The notes: generated by a model from the sequence alone, not told the origin. Shown: positions 1 to 8,549, counted from the stretch's first letter. The stretch: 64,000 nucleotides of DNA from Microbacteriaceae bacterium (GCA_031177985.1 JAPSJW010000003.1:124001-188000), one strand, 5' to 3'. Numbers and translations: made by a program.

Positions 1-236
1 CGGTGCTCGACGGACGGGCGCTGCCGCTGTCTCCGAGCGGACTGATCGTGCTGCGGCTGCTCGCCGAGGCCCGTGGCGCGGTGGTCACCCGGGAGCAGCT
101 GCTCGACGCTCTGCCCGGCACCTCGACCGACCCCCACACCGCGGAGGTCGCCGTTGCGCGGCTGCGCGACGCGCTGGGCCGCCCAGGACTCATCCGCACG
201 GTGGTCAAGCGCGGCTACCGGCTCGACCTCGACTGA
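1..236 (+). CDS. C-terminal end of uroporphyrinogen-III synthase with winged-helix DNA-binding domain (5' partial)
   Basis: Only the last 78 or so codons are inside the window; the frame is open to the left edge. What is visible is an OmpR/PhoB-type winged helix: residues around LVREQL-like 'VVTREQLLDAL', then 'VEVAVARLRDALG', ending in the typical 'VVKRGYRL' wing. Fusions of HemD (uroporphyrinogen-III synthase) to this type of domain are known in actinobacteria next to siroheme and nitrite-reduction genes, and the next gene here is a sirohydrochlorin chelatase 19 nt downstream. The HemD part is inferred from that context only; a plain response regulator is the alternative. Confidence 0.6.
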   Translation, partial: VLDGRALPLSPSGLIVLRLLAEARGAVVTREQLLDALPGTSTDPHTAEVAVARLRDALGRPGLIRTVVKRGYRLDLD

Positions 237-255
237 CCGCTCCCCGAGGAGGATC

Positions 256-963
256 ATGACCACGCTCATCTGCTGCTCGCACGGCACCGACAACCTCGCG
301 GGCCGCTTCGCGATCCGCCGACTCGCCGACGCGGTGCGGGCCGCCCGGCCGGGACTCGACGTGCGCGAGTCGTTCGTGGACGTGCAGCATCCGCAGATCG
401 CGGAGGTCGTCGACGGGGTCGTGGCCGAGGGCGGGGACGCCGTCGTGGTGCCCGTGCTGCTGTCGACGGGCTACCACATCCGCGTCGACATCGGCCGCGC
501 GGTGCGGGCGCATCCCGGTCGCGCGGTCGCCGCCGGCGCCCTCGGTCCCGATGAGCGCCTCGCCCTGATGCTCGTCGAGCGGCTCGTGCAGTCCGGGGCG
601 CGACCGGACGACGCCGTCGTGCTCGCTGCCGCCGGATCGAGCAGCCCGGGGGCGGCCGTCGACGTCGAGGCGATGGCGGAGGCGCTGCGCCGCGAGTGGG
701 ACGGCGCCATCACCGTCGGATACTGCTCGAGCGCGCAGCCGACCGTCGCGGAGGCCGTGGCGGAAGCCCGAACGGCCGGGGCGGAGAGGGTGGCCGTCGC
801 GAGCTACCTGCTCGCACCCGGGTTCTTCCACGACCGGCTCGCGTCGGCGGGCGCCGACCTCGTCACCACGCCGCTCGCGCCGGACCCGCGGCTCGCGGAC
901 CTCGTGCTCGACCGCTTCGACGCGGCCGCGGCGCAGCTGGCCGAGCAGCGGAAGGCGGCCTAG
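256..963 (+). CDS. Sirohydrochlorin chelatase, CbiX/SirB type
   Basis: A 235-residue protein beginning at an ATG preceded by GAGGAGG (good ribosome binding site). The N-terminus 'LICCSHGT' carries the class II chelatase metal-binding His of the CbiX fold. 'VVPVLLSTGYHIRVDI' provides the second conserved His. The protein has two similar halves, as expected for a two-lobe long CbiX. The family inserts Fe2+ or Co2+ into sirohydrochlorin; next to a HemD-type gene, siroheme for nitrite or sulfite reductase is the likeliest product. The stop overlaps the stop of convergent rimM in the tetranucleotide CTAG. Metal preference cannot be read from sequence. Confidence 0.8.
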   Translation: MTTLICCSHGTDNLAGRFAIRRLADAVRAARPGLDVRESFVDVQHPQIAEVVDGVVAEGGDAVVVPVLLSTGYHIRVDIGRAVRAHPGRAVAAGALGPDERLALMLVERLVQSGARPDDAVVLAAAGSSSPGAAVDVEAMAEALRREWDGAITVGYCSSAQPTVAEAVAEARTAGAERVAVASYLLAPGFFHDRLASAGADLVTTPLAPDPRLADLVLDRFDAAAAQLAEQRKAA

Positions 964-1688
964 CGCTCCGACTCGTCAGCGCCGGCGGGCGGCTCGGCGT
1001 CCGTTGCGGCGGAGTCGTCTTCGGTGGTCGCGGAGTCGTCCTTCGCCTGGTCGTCATCCGTGGTCGTGGCGTCGTCGTGCGCCACCGGCTCGTCGGCGGG
1101 CAGGAACGCCTCCGACTCGCGCCGCGCGGCCTCGAGCGCCTCGGAGGAGGGCTCCGGCTCCTCCTCGTCGGCGGGCGTCTCGAAGAGACCCGCGGGAGGG
1201 GTGACGGTGACGACGCCCGCGGCGACGTCGACCGAGGGCACGATCGCCTTGACGAACGGCACGAGCACCTCGTCGCCCTCGCCCGTCGAGATGGCGAGCA
1301 GATCCTGCGCGGGCAGGTGATCCACCCGCGCGACCGTGCCGACCTTCTTCCCGTCGCGGACGACGGCCAGACCCACCAGCTGGTGGTCGTACCAGGCGTC
1401 AGCCTCCTCGGGCAGCTCCTCGGCATCCTTGTCGATCCAGAGGATCGCCTTGACGAGGGATTCGGCGGCCGTACGGTCGGCGACGTCCTTGAAGAACGCG
1501 ACGGGATGCTGGTTGTACCAGCGCAGCTCGACGAGCTCGATGGTCTTGCCGTGCCAGGCGGACGTGGTCGGCACCTGCAGGGTGAAGACGGCGCCGGGCA
1601 CGAACCGGCGCTCGGGCTCGTCGGTGTAGAGCTCGAGCTTCAGAGCGCCCTTGAGACCGTGCGCTTTGAGGAGACGGCCGACCCGCAA
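960..1688 (-). CDS. rimM: Ribosome maturation factor RimM with long acidic tail
   Basis: Assists 16S rRNA processing and 30S assembly by binding S19. The RimM N-domain starts with 'RVGRLLKAHGLKG' and continues with 'YTDEPERRF' and the PRC-barrel part ('DAWYDHQLVGL'). The last 80-90 residues are an acidic, Ala/Asp/Glu/Thr-rich extension that most RimM proteins lack. The start is uncertain. A TTG at 1688 puts the first residue two positions before VGR, as in mycobacterial RimM. An ATG at 1757 gives an unlikely 23-residue prefix inside the KH gene, and an ATT at 1721 has a GGTGG at good spacing. It is the last gene of rpsP-KH-rimM; trmD does not follow. Confidence 0.85.
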   Translation of the reverse strand: MRVGRLLKAHGLKGALKLELYTDEPERRFVPGAVFTLQVPTTSAWHGKTIELVELRWYNQHPVAFFKDVADRTAAESLVKAILWIDKDAEELPEEADAWYDHQLVGLAVVRDGKKVGTVARVDHLPAQDLLAISTGEGDEVLVPFVKAIVPSVDVAAGVVTVTPPAGLFETPADEEEPEPSSEALEAARRESEAFLPADEPVAHDDATTTDDDQAKDDSATTEDDSAATDAEPPAGADESER

Positions 1689-1713
1689 CTGCGTGCGGGC
1701 CGACCGGCGCTGC

Positions 1714-1950
1714 TCAGTAATCGGTGTCCACCACGTCGACGCGCACCTTGCGTCCATCGGCGAGAGCCGTGATGAGGGTGCGCAGCGCCTTGGCCGTACG
1801 GCCGGCGCGACCGATGACCCGGCCGAGGTCCTCGGGGTGCACGCGCACCTCGAGGACCTCGCCGCGGGGAGAGTTCTTCGCTGCGACGCTCACCTCGTCA
1901 GGGTGATCGACGATCCCCTTGACGAGGTGCTCGAGAGCGGGAGCGAGCAT
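1714..1950 (-). CDS. khpA: KH-domain RNA-binding protein (KhpA/YlqC type)
   Basis: A 78-residue single KH-domain protein. The RNA-binding loop GXXG is visible as 'IGRAGR' near residues 46-51, followed by 'TAKALRTLI'. This is the usual length and position of KhpA between rpsP and rimM in Gram-positive bacteria. KhpA proteins bind RNA, often with KhpB, and affect ribosome function and cell-wall synthesis. It starts with ATG 3 nt after the rpsP stop, so translation is probably coupled. Confidence 0.9.
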   Translation of the reverse strand: MLAPALEHLVKGIVDHPDEVSVAAKNSPRGEVLEVRVHPEDLGRVIGRAGRTAKALRTLITALADGRKVRVDVVDTDY

Positions 1951-1953
1951 CGA

Positions 1954-2451
1954 CTAGGCCTTGTCCTCGGCGACCTCGTCGCCGGTGGCACCGGCCTCGT
2001 CGGTCGTCTCGGGGGCGGGAGCCTCCGCGGCGTCGCCGTCGGAGACGGGAGCCGCGTCGTCGCCGGTCGCGGCAGCAGCGCCGGTGTCGGCGGCCTTCGG
2101 CTCTGCCTTGGGGCGGAGCACCGGCTTCTTCGACTCGTCGATGACGAACTCGGCCTTGGCCTCCTTGGTGCGGACGGTGCTCTTCGCATCCTTCTCGCCC
2201 TTGTGGGTGCCCCAGTCGCCGGTCAGCTTGAGGAGGGCGCGCACCTGCTCGGTCGGCTGAGCGCCGACACCGAGCCAGTACTGCGCACGCTCCGAGTCGA
2301 CCTCGATGAGCGAGGGCTCCTCGGTGGGGTGGTACTTCCCGATCTCCTCGATCACGCGACCATCGCGCTTGGTGCGCGAGTCGGCGACGACGATGCGGTA
2401 GTACGGCGCTCGGATCTTGCCGAGTCGCTTGAGGCGGATCTTGACAGCCAC
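1954..2451 (-). CDS. rpsP: 30S ribosomal protein S16 with acidic C-terminal extension
   Basis: The first 80 or so residues are canonical S16 ('[19 protein letters not shown]', 'DGRVIEEIG'). The GTG start at 2451 has GGAG five nt upstream and gives the normal M-A-V-K-I-R N-terminus; the open frame extends further upstream but that part has no S16 character. The last 60-70 residues are Ala/Asp/Glu-rich ('[22 protein letters not shown]'-like), an extension common in actinobacterial S16. First gene of the rpsP-KH-rimM unit. Confidence 0.93.
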   Translation of the reverse strand: MAVKIRLKRLGKIRAPYYRIVVADSRTKRDGRVIEEIGKYHPTEEPSLIEVDSERAQYWLGVGAQPTEQVRALLKLTGDWGTHKGEKDAKSTVRTKEAKAEFVIDESKKPVLRPKAEPKAADTGAAAATGDDAAPVSDGDAAEAPAPETTDEAGATGDEVAEDKA

Positions 2452-2577
2452 AATTCTCCGTAAATGTCTGGTGTGTGGGCGAACTGCTCGCCGTGAGCGT
2501 GGGGGCACACCGGCAGGAAAGCTCTGAGGTCGTCCGCCGTGCCGGATAGAGGGTCGGGCGTCGGCGGACTCGACCTA

Positions 2578-3507
2578 CTATTCTGCCAGATTCCGCGCGG
2601 GCTCGGGGACGGGCTTCGGAGCGGACCGTCGACGGCTCAGTGCGACCCCCGCCAGGCAGAGCACTCCGCCCGCGATCGCGAGCAGCGGAGGCACCTCGCC
2701 GAAGATCAGCCAGCCCATCAGGATCGCCAGCGGCGGCACGATGTAGGTCGAGACACCCAGCTGCCCGGCAGGCACCTTGCTCAAGGCGTAGCCCCAGGTG
2801 GTGAAGGCGAGCGCTGTCGGCACGACGCCGAGGTAGACGAACCCGAGGGTGGCCGCGGTCGGGGCTTCCGCGATGCCCTCGACCAGCTGCGCGCCGAAGG
2901 GCAGGCAGGCGATCGCGCCGACGAGGCAGCCGAGCCAGGTCACCTGGCGGGCGGGGAGCCGCCGGAGCGTCGGCTTCTGCACGAGCACCCCCGTCGCGTA
3001 GGTCACGGCGGCCACCAGCGCCCAGACGACTCCGGCGCCGTCGAGCCGCGCGCTGCCGGTGGCGATGCCGATCAGCACGGTCCCGGCGAAGGCCACGCCT
3101 GCGCCGATGGCGAGCCAGCGCGGCACGCCCTCGCCGAGGAAGAGGCCTGCACCGAGGGCGATGAGGATAGGGCCGATGTTGACGATCATCGCGGTCGTGC
3201 CAGCGTCGAGCGTCTGCTCCGCGATGTTGAGCGCGACGTTGTACGCCCCGAACCAGGCCAGTCCGAAGGCGGCGATGAGCACCCACTCGCGCCGATTCGG
3301 CCGCACCCAGCGCTGTCCGATGAGGATGAGGGAGAGGCAGACCGCGCCGACGAGCAGCCGTCCGAGGGCGAGCGCGCCGCCGGAGAAGTACGGCGCGGTG
3401 CCGCGGATGACGATGAACGCGCTCGCCCAGGCGAGGATCGTGAAGACGATCGCCGCGATCACGAGAGGCGTGAGGACCGGCTTGGCCGGTGCCGGGGTGC
3501 TGGTCAC
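2578..3507 (-). CDS. EamA-family (DMT superfamily) permease
   Basis: About 309 residues with ten predicted membrane helices in two EamA halves; helix 1 contains 'LAWASAFIVIRG' and the second half 'GALVQKPTLRRL'-like and 'LLAIAGGVLCLAGVALSRR'. The family exports or exchanges metabolites such as amino acids; the substrate cannot be predicted. I chose the GTG at 3507 rather than the GTG at 3537 because a -10-like TACCGT lies exactly six nt before it, the leaderless arrangement seen at many genes in this window. It lies upstream of rpsP on the same strand, with a 126-nt gap that must hold the rpsP promoter. Confidence 0.85.
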   Translation of the reverse strand: MTSTPAPAKPVLTPLVIAAIVFTILAWASAFIVIRGTAPYFSGGALALGRLLVGAVCLSLILIGQRWVRPNRREWVLIAAFGLAWFGAYNVALNIAEQTLDAGTTAMIVNIGPILIALGAGLFLGEGVPRWLAIGAGVAFAGTVLIGIATGSARLDGAGVVWALVAAVTYATGVLVQKPTLRRLPARQVTWLGCLVGAIACLPFGAQLVEGIAEAPTAATLGFVYLGVVPTALAFTTWGYALSKVPAGQLGVSTYIVPPLAILMGWLIFGEVPPLLAIAGGVLCLAGVALSRRRSAPKPVPEPARNLAE

Positions 3508-3513
3508 CGTCTC

Positions 3514-3519
3514 ACGGTA
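3514..3519 (-). promoter_or_regulatory. -10 element of a leaderless promoter for the EamA permease
   Basis: TACCGT on the minus strand, six nt before the GTG at 3507. This spacing recurs at thiL, rsmD, ftsY and others here. Confidence 0.5.
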
Positions 3520-3592
3520 GGGCCGCCCCCCCGACACCGGCTAGCGGGATCCGGACGTCGTCACCCGGCTGGCAGGGAATCGACGACCGCTG

Positions 3593-4393
3593 TCAGCCGG
3601 CGTTGCGGGAATCGCGCCAGGCCAGCCAGCGCTTGAGACCGTCGAGCGGGTAGTCAGGACCGCCGATGCCGACGGTGAAGAGCGTCGTCCCTCGCTCGAG
3701 GAGAGCGTCGGCGGTCGCCTCGTCCTTCTTCGAGAGCTCGTTCGAGAGCTCGATCTCGGAGATGTCGCGGCCGACGGCGTCGGCGTGGTCCCGCAGCACG
3801 GAGAGCTTGTGATCGAGCGTCTCGGGATCGGCGAACGAGTGCCAGATGTCGGCGTGCTCGGCGACGATCCTGAGCGTCTTGCGCTCCCCCGATCCTCCGA
3901 TGAGGACGGGGATGCGACGGGTGGGAGCCGGGTTCAGCTTGGCCCAGCGCTCCTTGATGACCGGCAGATCGCGGGCGAGGGCGCCGATGCGGGTGCCCGG
4001 CGTGCCGAACTCGTAGCCGTACTCGTCGTAGTCGCGCTGGAACCAGCCTGCGCCGGTGCCGAGGATGAAGCGCCCGGTGCCGGTGCCCTTGGCGCTGATG
4101 TGGTCGATCGTGCGGGCCATGTCCGCCTGCAGGTTCGCGTTGCGGTAGCTGTTGCAGTTCACGAGCGTTCCGATCTCCACCCGCTCGGTCTGCTCCGCGA
4201 TCGCGGCGAGCATCGTCCAGGCCTCGAAGTGCAGCCCGTCGGGGTCGCCGGTCAGCGGGAAGAAGTGGTCCCAGTTGAAGACGATGTCGACGCCGAGGTC
4301 CTCGACGGCGAGCACCGTGGAGCGGATCGACTCGTAGGTGCCGTGCTGGGGCTGGATCTGGGCTCCGATGCGGATGGGTCGCGAAGGGGTCAT
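3593..4393 (-). CDS. LLM-class F420-dependent oxidoreductase
   Basis: A 266-residue luciferase-like TIM-barrel protein: 'IRIGAQIQPQHGTYESI', 'VFNWDHFFPL' with the typical Asp-His after strand 2, 'RVEIGTLVNCNSYRN', and 'RFILGTGAGWFQRDYDEYGYEFG' in the cofactor and phosphate-binding region. Family members use F420 (sometimes FMN); the substrate is unknown. It resembles the group of F420-dependent enzymes of about 260-280 residues found in many copies in actinobacteria. Its promoter TAGCGT lies six nt before the ATG, so the mRNA is probably leaderless. Divergent from the phosphoesterase gene. Confidence 0.8.
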   Translation of the reverse strand: MTPSRPIRIGAQIQPQHGTYESIRSTVLAVEDLGVDIVFNWDHFFPLTGDPDGLHFEAWTMLAAIAEQTERVEIGTLVNCNSYRNANLQADMARTIDHISAKGTGTGRFILGTGAGWFQRDYDEYGYEFGTPGTRIGALARDLPVIKERWAKLNPAPTRRIPVLIGGSGERKTLRIVAEHADIWHSFADPETLDHKLSVLRDHADAVGRDISEIELSNELSKKDEATADALLERGTTLFTVGIGGPDYPLDGLKRWLAWRDSRNAG

Positions 4394-4399
4394 CCTTCT

Positions 4400-4405
4400 A
4401 CGCTA
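4400..4405 (-). promoter_or_regulatory. -10 element of a leaderless promoter for the LLM gene
   Basis: TAGCGT on the minus strand followed by AGAAGG and the ATG at 4393. The same bases AGAAGG could act as a ribosome binding site only if the transcript began further upstream. Confidence 0.5.
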
Positions 4406-4496
4406 CGCATCTCATCTGCCGTTCACCTGCCGGTGGCTCCTGCGCAACCTCCGCGCCGACGGGGCTCCATGGCGGCGACATGCCGGCCGCCCACGG

Positions 4497-4530
4497 TGGT
4501 CGTGGCGGCGACTCTCCGCCGCCACGACCA
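4497..4530 (+). promoter_or_regulatory. Perfect 14-bp hairpin immediately before the RBS of the phosphoesterase gene
   Basis: Arms 4497-4510 and 4517-4530 are perfect reverse complements with a six-nt loop. The hairpin ends directly before GGAAGAG, the ribosome binding site of the gene starting at 4544. The upstream gene is divergent, so a terminator has no obvious purpose here; a 5'-UTR control or mRNA-stabilising element is more likely. Confidence 0.6.
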
Positions 4531-4543
4531 GGAAGAGACCCCG

Positions 4544-6877
4544 ATGCATCACCGACCCCGCACCCGCCGACGGACGGCCGCCGCGGCCTGTGCGCTCGCC
4601 GGCGCCATGCTCCTGCCGCTCGCCGCCCCCGCCGCATCCACAGCCGCCGACGAGCCCTCGACCGATCCAGTCGGCTCGCTCGGCCTGCTGACCGACCCGT
4701 TCCTGCAGCTTCCGGGCTCGGACAGCGTGCGCGTGGTCTGGAACACCTCCTTCGCGGGGGACGAGCACGTGGTGCTCGTCGGGGACGCCGTCGACACGCT
4801 CGATGAGTCCGCGCTCGAGGCAGCCGCGACCGGCACTCCGCCCGCCGGAATCAGCGCCTTCGACGCGGAGTCCGCCGCATACTCCCGCCTCGCCGAGGAC
4901 AACGCCTCGCACGTGCCCGTCAAGCCCGAGCCCGGCGCCATCGTGCCCAGGGAGGCCTGGCGCCACGAGGCGGAGGTCACCGGCCTGACCCCCGGTGCGC
5001 GAGTCGAGTACCGCGTCGTCTCCGTCGACGACGGCGAGCTGGCGGGATCCGGCACCTTCACCCTCGCCCCTGCGCCGAGGCCCGGCGACGATCTGCGTGT
5101 GCTGCTCACGAGCGATCACCAGGCGATGGCCAACACCCCTGCCAACCTGCAGCGGGCGGCCGAGACCCTCGGCGAAATCGACGCCGTCTTCTTCGCCGGC
5201 GACCTCGTCAACCAGCCCGACCGGGCATCCGAGTGGTTCGACGACACCAGGGGCGGAGCGTTCTTCCCCGTGCTGCAGGGCAACGCCTCGCGCGCGTCGA
5301 CGCAGGGTCAGGTCTACTCGGGAGGCGAGCTCATCCAGCACGCCCCGCTCTACCCCGCGATCGGGAACCACGAGGTTCAGGGCCGCCGCGACGGAGTGAC
5401 CTCGATCGGCACGTCGTTCAACTCGCCCGTGCCGCTCGAGGTCGCCGAGCAGCTCTACGAGACCGTCGCCTCCGAGGTCAACCCGACGAACGACCCGGCC
5501 ATCAGGGCTCAGTGGCTCGAGGACAACTCCTTCAGCACGACGAGCTACGAGGAGGTCTTCACCCTGCCGGAGTCGTCGACCGGCGGCGAGCGCTACTACG
5601 CGACGACGGTGGGCGACATCCGACTGGTGTCGCTCTACTCGACGCGCATCTGGCGCGGCACGACGGCGCAGCCCGACCCCGCCGCCCGTACCCAGAACTC
5701 CCGCTACCAGGAGGCCGCGGCGAACCTCGCCGATCCGCTCGCGCAGGGTTACGGCGAGTTCATCTTCGAGCCCCTGGCCGAGGGCTCAGAGCAGTACGAG
5801 TGGCTCGAGGACGAGGTCGGGAGCGACGAATGGGCCGACGCCCGGTTCCGCGTCGTGATCCTGCACGAGGGGCCTCAGGGCCTGGGTGACAACGTCATGC
5901 CGCACTTCGCCGACCCGGTCCGCATCGAGGAGACCGACGCCGAGGGAGGCGTGATCGGCGTGCGCTACGAGTACCCGGCCGAGGACAACGTGCTGCTGCG
6001 CGACCTGACCGGTCTGCTCGAAGGAGCAGGCACCGACATGGTCTACAACGGCCACAGCCACCTCTGGAACCGGTTCGTGTCCGAGTCGGGCACCCACTAC
6101 CTCGAGAGCTCGAACACGGGCAACTCGTACGGGGCGTTCCACCCGCTCAGCGGGCGCAGCCGCCCGGTGCCTCCTGCACCGTGGAACGCGTCCGACTACC
6201 TCGCGCAGGGCAACCCCGGCGGGCTCGAGCCGGTGCTGCCGACGACGCAGCCGCTGACCAACGCGGAAGGCGTTCCTACGCCGTTCGTGCAGAGCAACGA
6301 CCACGCCGTCTTCACCGTGCTCGACACCGCCACCAACGAGGTGATCAGCTACGCCTACGACGTCCGCACTCCGGAGACGGCGCCGATCGAGCTCGATCGA
6401 TTCGAGATCGGCAGGCCCGCCGCCGAAGAGCCCGAGGAGCCGCAGGAGCCTGAGGAGCCCGGCGAACCCGGTCCCGAGGTCCCCGGCGAGCCGGGCATCG
6501 CGTCCGTCACCCTGTCGACCGGACGAGTCGCCCCGGGGCAATCGCTCCGCGTCGAGGGCTCCGGGTTCGACACCGGTGAGAGGGTCACCGTCGAGCTGCA
6601 CTCCACGCCGTCGCTCCTCGCGACACTGCAGGCGGATGGCACGGGTGCGGTGAGCGGAGAGATCCGCATCCCGGTCGACACCGCGCTCGGCGACCACCGC
6701 ATCGTGCTCACCGGGCTCTCCTCGGAGGTGAGCGGATCCGCTCCGCTCATGGTCGCCGAGGCGGAGCTCGCGGCCACCGGATCGACCCTCGATGCGCTCG
6801 CAGCCGCGCTGGTGGCGGCGCTCGGAGCGCTGGCTCTGGGCGGGCTGCTGACGGCGCGACGACGCCGCAGCGCCTGA
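4544..6877 (+). CDS. Secreted, sortase-anchored metallophosphoesterase (purple-acid-phosphatase-like)
   Basis: A 777-residue exported protein. Signal peptide in residues 1-35 (RTRRR, then a hydrophobic core ending near APAAS). Next come an N-terminal Fn3-like domain ('VRVVWNTSF', 'GARVEYRVVSVDDGELAGSG') and a calcineurin-type catalytic domain with 'LLTSDHQ', 'FFAGDLVNQ', 'AIGNHE', 'VVILHEG' and 'NGHSHLW' as metal ligands. A Pro/Glu linker and an Ig-like domain follow. The C-terminus 'LAATG' (742-746), a hydrophobic segment and RRRR form a class E sortase (LAXTG) signal. It probably hydrolyses phosphate esters or nucleotides at the cell surface. The ATG has GGAAGAG upstream; the open frame extends further but lacks a signal peptide. 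Confidence 0.85.
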   Translation: MHHRPRTRRRTAAAACALAGAMLLPLAAPAASTAADEPSTDPVGSLGLLTDPFLQLPGSDSVRVVWNTSFAGDEHVVLVGDAVDTLDESALEAAATGTPPAGISAFDAESAAYSRLAEDNASHVPVKPEPGAIVPREAWRHEAEVTGLTPGARVEYRVVSVDDGELAGSGTFTLAPAPRPGDDLRVLLTSDHQAMANTPANLQRAAETLGEIDAVFFAGDLVNQPDRASEWFDDTRGGAFFPVLQGNASRASTQGQVYSGGELIQHAPLYPAIGNHEVQGRRDGVTSIGTSFNSPVPLEVAEQLYETVASEVNPTNDPAIRAQWLEDNSFSTTSYEEVFTLPESSTGGERYYATTVGDIRLVSLYSTRIWRGTTAQPDPAARTQNSRYQEAAANLADPLAQGYGEFIFEPLAEGSEQYEWLEDEVGSDEWADARFRVVILHEGPQGLGDNVMPHFADPVRIEETDAEGGVIGVRYEYPAEDNVLLRDLTGLLEGAGTDMVYNGHSHLWNRFVSESGTHYLESSNTGNSYGAFHPLSGRSRPVPPAPWNASDYLAQGNPGGLEPVLPTTQPLTNAEGVPTPFVQSNDHAVFTVLDTATNEVISYAYDVRTPETAPIELDRFEIGRPAAEEPEEPQEPEEPGEPGPEVPGEPGIASVTLSTGRVAPGQSLRVEGSGFDTGERVTVELHSTPSLLATLQADGTGAVSGEIRIPVDTALGDHRIVLTGLSSEVSGSAPLMVAEAELAATGSTLDALAAALVAALGALALGGLLTARRRRSA

Positions 6878-6885
6878 TCCGCCGG

Positions 6886-6917
6886 AACGGCGCGTCGCCC
6901 TCGGGCGGCGCGCCGTT
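6886..6917. terminator. Bidirectional terminator hairpin between the convergent phosphoesterase and ffh genes
   Basis: Nine-bp arms AACGGCGCG (6886-6894) and CGCGCCGTT (6909-6917) enclose a further CGCCC/GGGCG stem. It lies 8 nt after the phosphoesterase stop and just past the ffh stop, and reads ...GTTCTC on the plus strand. Confidence 0.8.
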
Positions 6918-6921
6918 CTCG

Positions 6922-8487
6922 TCAGCGGCCGAGGAAGCGCTGGAGGGCGCTCAGCTCCTCTTCGCTCGGGGTCGCGTTCTGCGCTCCGGCGGCGCCCAGG
7001 CCGAAGCCGCTGCCGCCTCCGCTCGATCCGCCTGCGGGCTTCCCTGCGGCGAGCGCGGCGTTCTCGGCCGCGCGCTTGGCGGGATTGCCCGACCGGGACT
7101 TCTTCTTCGCCTGCTGCTGCTTAGGCTTGCCGGCGTAGCCCGCCCCGGGGATCGGACCCATGCCGGGAACCTGCGGCACTCCGCCCTTCGCGACCGTCTT
7201 CATCATCTTCGCCGCCTGCTCGAAGCGGTTCACCAGCGCGTTGACCTCGGTGACCGTCGTTCCCGCACCGCGGGCGATGCGCAGCCGGCGGGACCCGTTC
7301 AGCAGCTTCGGTGTGCGGCGCTCCTGCGGCGTCATCGACTGGATGATGGCCTCGGTGCGAGTGATCTCGCGCTCGTCGAAGTTGTCGAGCTGCTCCCGCA
7401 TGCCCTTCGCGCCCGGCAGCATGCCGAGCATCCCCTTGATGGAGCCCATGTTCTTGAGCTGCTGCATCTGGGCGAGGAAGTCCTCGAGGGTGAAGGTGTC
7501 GGTCGCGAACTTCTCGGCGACCTTCTTCGCCTCGTCCTCGTCGAACGCCTTCTGCGCCTGCTCGATGAGCGTGAGGATGTCGCCGAGGTCGAGGATGCGG
7601 CTCGCCATGCGGTCGGGGTGGAAAGGCTCGAAGTCGTCGAGCGACTCTCCCGTCGAGGCGAAGAGGATGGGCCTGCCGGTGACGGAGGCCACCGACAGCG
7701 CGGCGCCGCCTCGGGCGTCGCCGTCGAGCTTCGACAGCACGACGCCCGTGAAGTCGACGCCCTCCTGGAAGGCCTTCGCGGTGGCGACCGCGTCCTGACC
7801 GATCATCGCGTCGATGACGAAGAGCACCTCGTCGGGGTCGACAGCCTTGCGGATGTTCGAGGCCTGCTTCATGAGCTCGGCGTCGATGCCGAGACGTCCG
7901 GCGGTGTCGACGATGACGACGTCGTGCACGCGGTCGCGGGCGTACTTGATCGCATCCTTCGCGACCCGCACGGGATCGCCGACACCGTTGCCGGGCTCGG
8001 GGGCGAAGACGGTCGCTCCCGCCTGCTCGCCCACGACCTGGAGCTGGTTCACGGCGTTCGGACGCTGGAGGTCCGCGGCGACGAGCAGCGGGGTGTGCCC
8101 CTCGCTCTTCAGGTGCTTCGCGAGCTTGCCGGCGAGGGTGGTCTTTCCGGCGCCCTGGAGGCCGGCGAGCATGATCACCGTCGGCGGCGTCTTCGCGAAC
8201 TGCAGGCGGCGGCTCTGTCCGCCGAGGATCGTCACGAGCTCCTCGTTGACGATCTGTACGACCTGCTGGGCCGGGTTCAGCGCTTTCGACACCTCGTCGC
8301 CCAGCGCACGCTCGCGCACGCGGCCGGTGAACGACTTGACGACATCGAGGGCGACGTCGGCGTCGAGCAGCGCCCTGCGGATCTCGCGGACGGTGCCGTC
8401 GACATCCGCAGCGCTGAGCTTGCCGCGCGTCCGCAGATTGCGGAAGGTCTCGGCGAGGCGGTCGGAGAGGGTCCCAAAGGCAGCCAT
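6922..8487 (-). CDS. ffh: Signal recognition particle GTPase Ffh (SRP54)
   Basis: A 521-residue protein that binds signal peptides and 4.5S/SRP RNA and delivers ribosomes to FtsY. It has an N-domain helical bundle ('MAAFGTLSDRLAETFRNLR'), G-domain with 'GLQGAGKTT', 'DLQRPNAVNQL', 'VDTAGR' and 'SKLDGDARGG', and an M-domain with 'GMLPGAKGMREQL' and 'ARGAGTTVTEVNALV'. The Gly/Ala/Lys-rich tail is longer than in E. coli Ffh. The ATG at 8487 lacks a clear ribosome binding site; TAGACT ten nt upstream suggests a very short leader. Confidence 0.97.
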   Translation of the reverse strand: MAAFGTLSDRLAETFRNLRTRGKLSAADVDGTVREIRRALLDADVALDVVKSFTGRVRERALGDEVSKALNPAQQVVQIVNEELVTILGGQSRRLQFAKTPPTVIMLAGLQGAGKTTLAGKLAKHLKSEGHTPLLVAADLQRPNAVNQLQVVGEQAGATVFAPEPGNGVGDPVRVAKDAIKYARDRVHDVVIVDTAGRLGIDAELMKQASNIRKAVDPDEVLFVIDAMIGQDAVATAKAFQEGVDFTGVVLSKLDGDARGGAALSVASVTGRPILFASTGESLDDFEPFHPDRMASRILDLGDILTLIEQAQKAFDEDEAKKVAEKFATDTFTLEDFLAQMQQLKNMGSIKGMLGMLPGAKGMREQLDNFDEREITRTEAIIQSMTPQERRTPKLLNGSRRLRIARGAGTTVTEVNALVNRFEQAAKMMKTVAKGGVPQVPGMGPIPGAGYAGKPKQQQAKKKSRSGNPAKRAAENAALAAGKPAGGSSGGGSGFGLGAAGAQNATPSEEELSALQRFLGR

Positions 8488-8497
8488 GATTCCGCAC

Positions 8498-8503
8498 AGT
8501 CTA
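8498..8503 (-). promoter_or_regulatory. -10 element for ffh
   Basis: TAGACT on the minus strand, ten nt before the ffh ATG; the transcript would start only a few bases before the start codon. Confidence 0.4.
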
Positions 8504-8537
8504 GCCGCGGCGGATGCGCGCCGACCTGGGGCGCCCC

Positions 8538-8543
8538 TACGCT
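8538..8543 (+). promoter_or_regulatory. -10 element of a leaderless promoter for the gamma-carbonic-anhydrase-like gene
   Basis: TACGCT exactly six nt before the ATG at 8550. This supports the choice of start. Confidence 0.5.
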
Positions 8544-8549
8544 CGAGGC

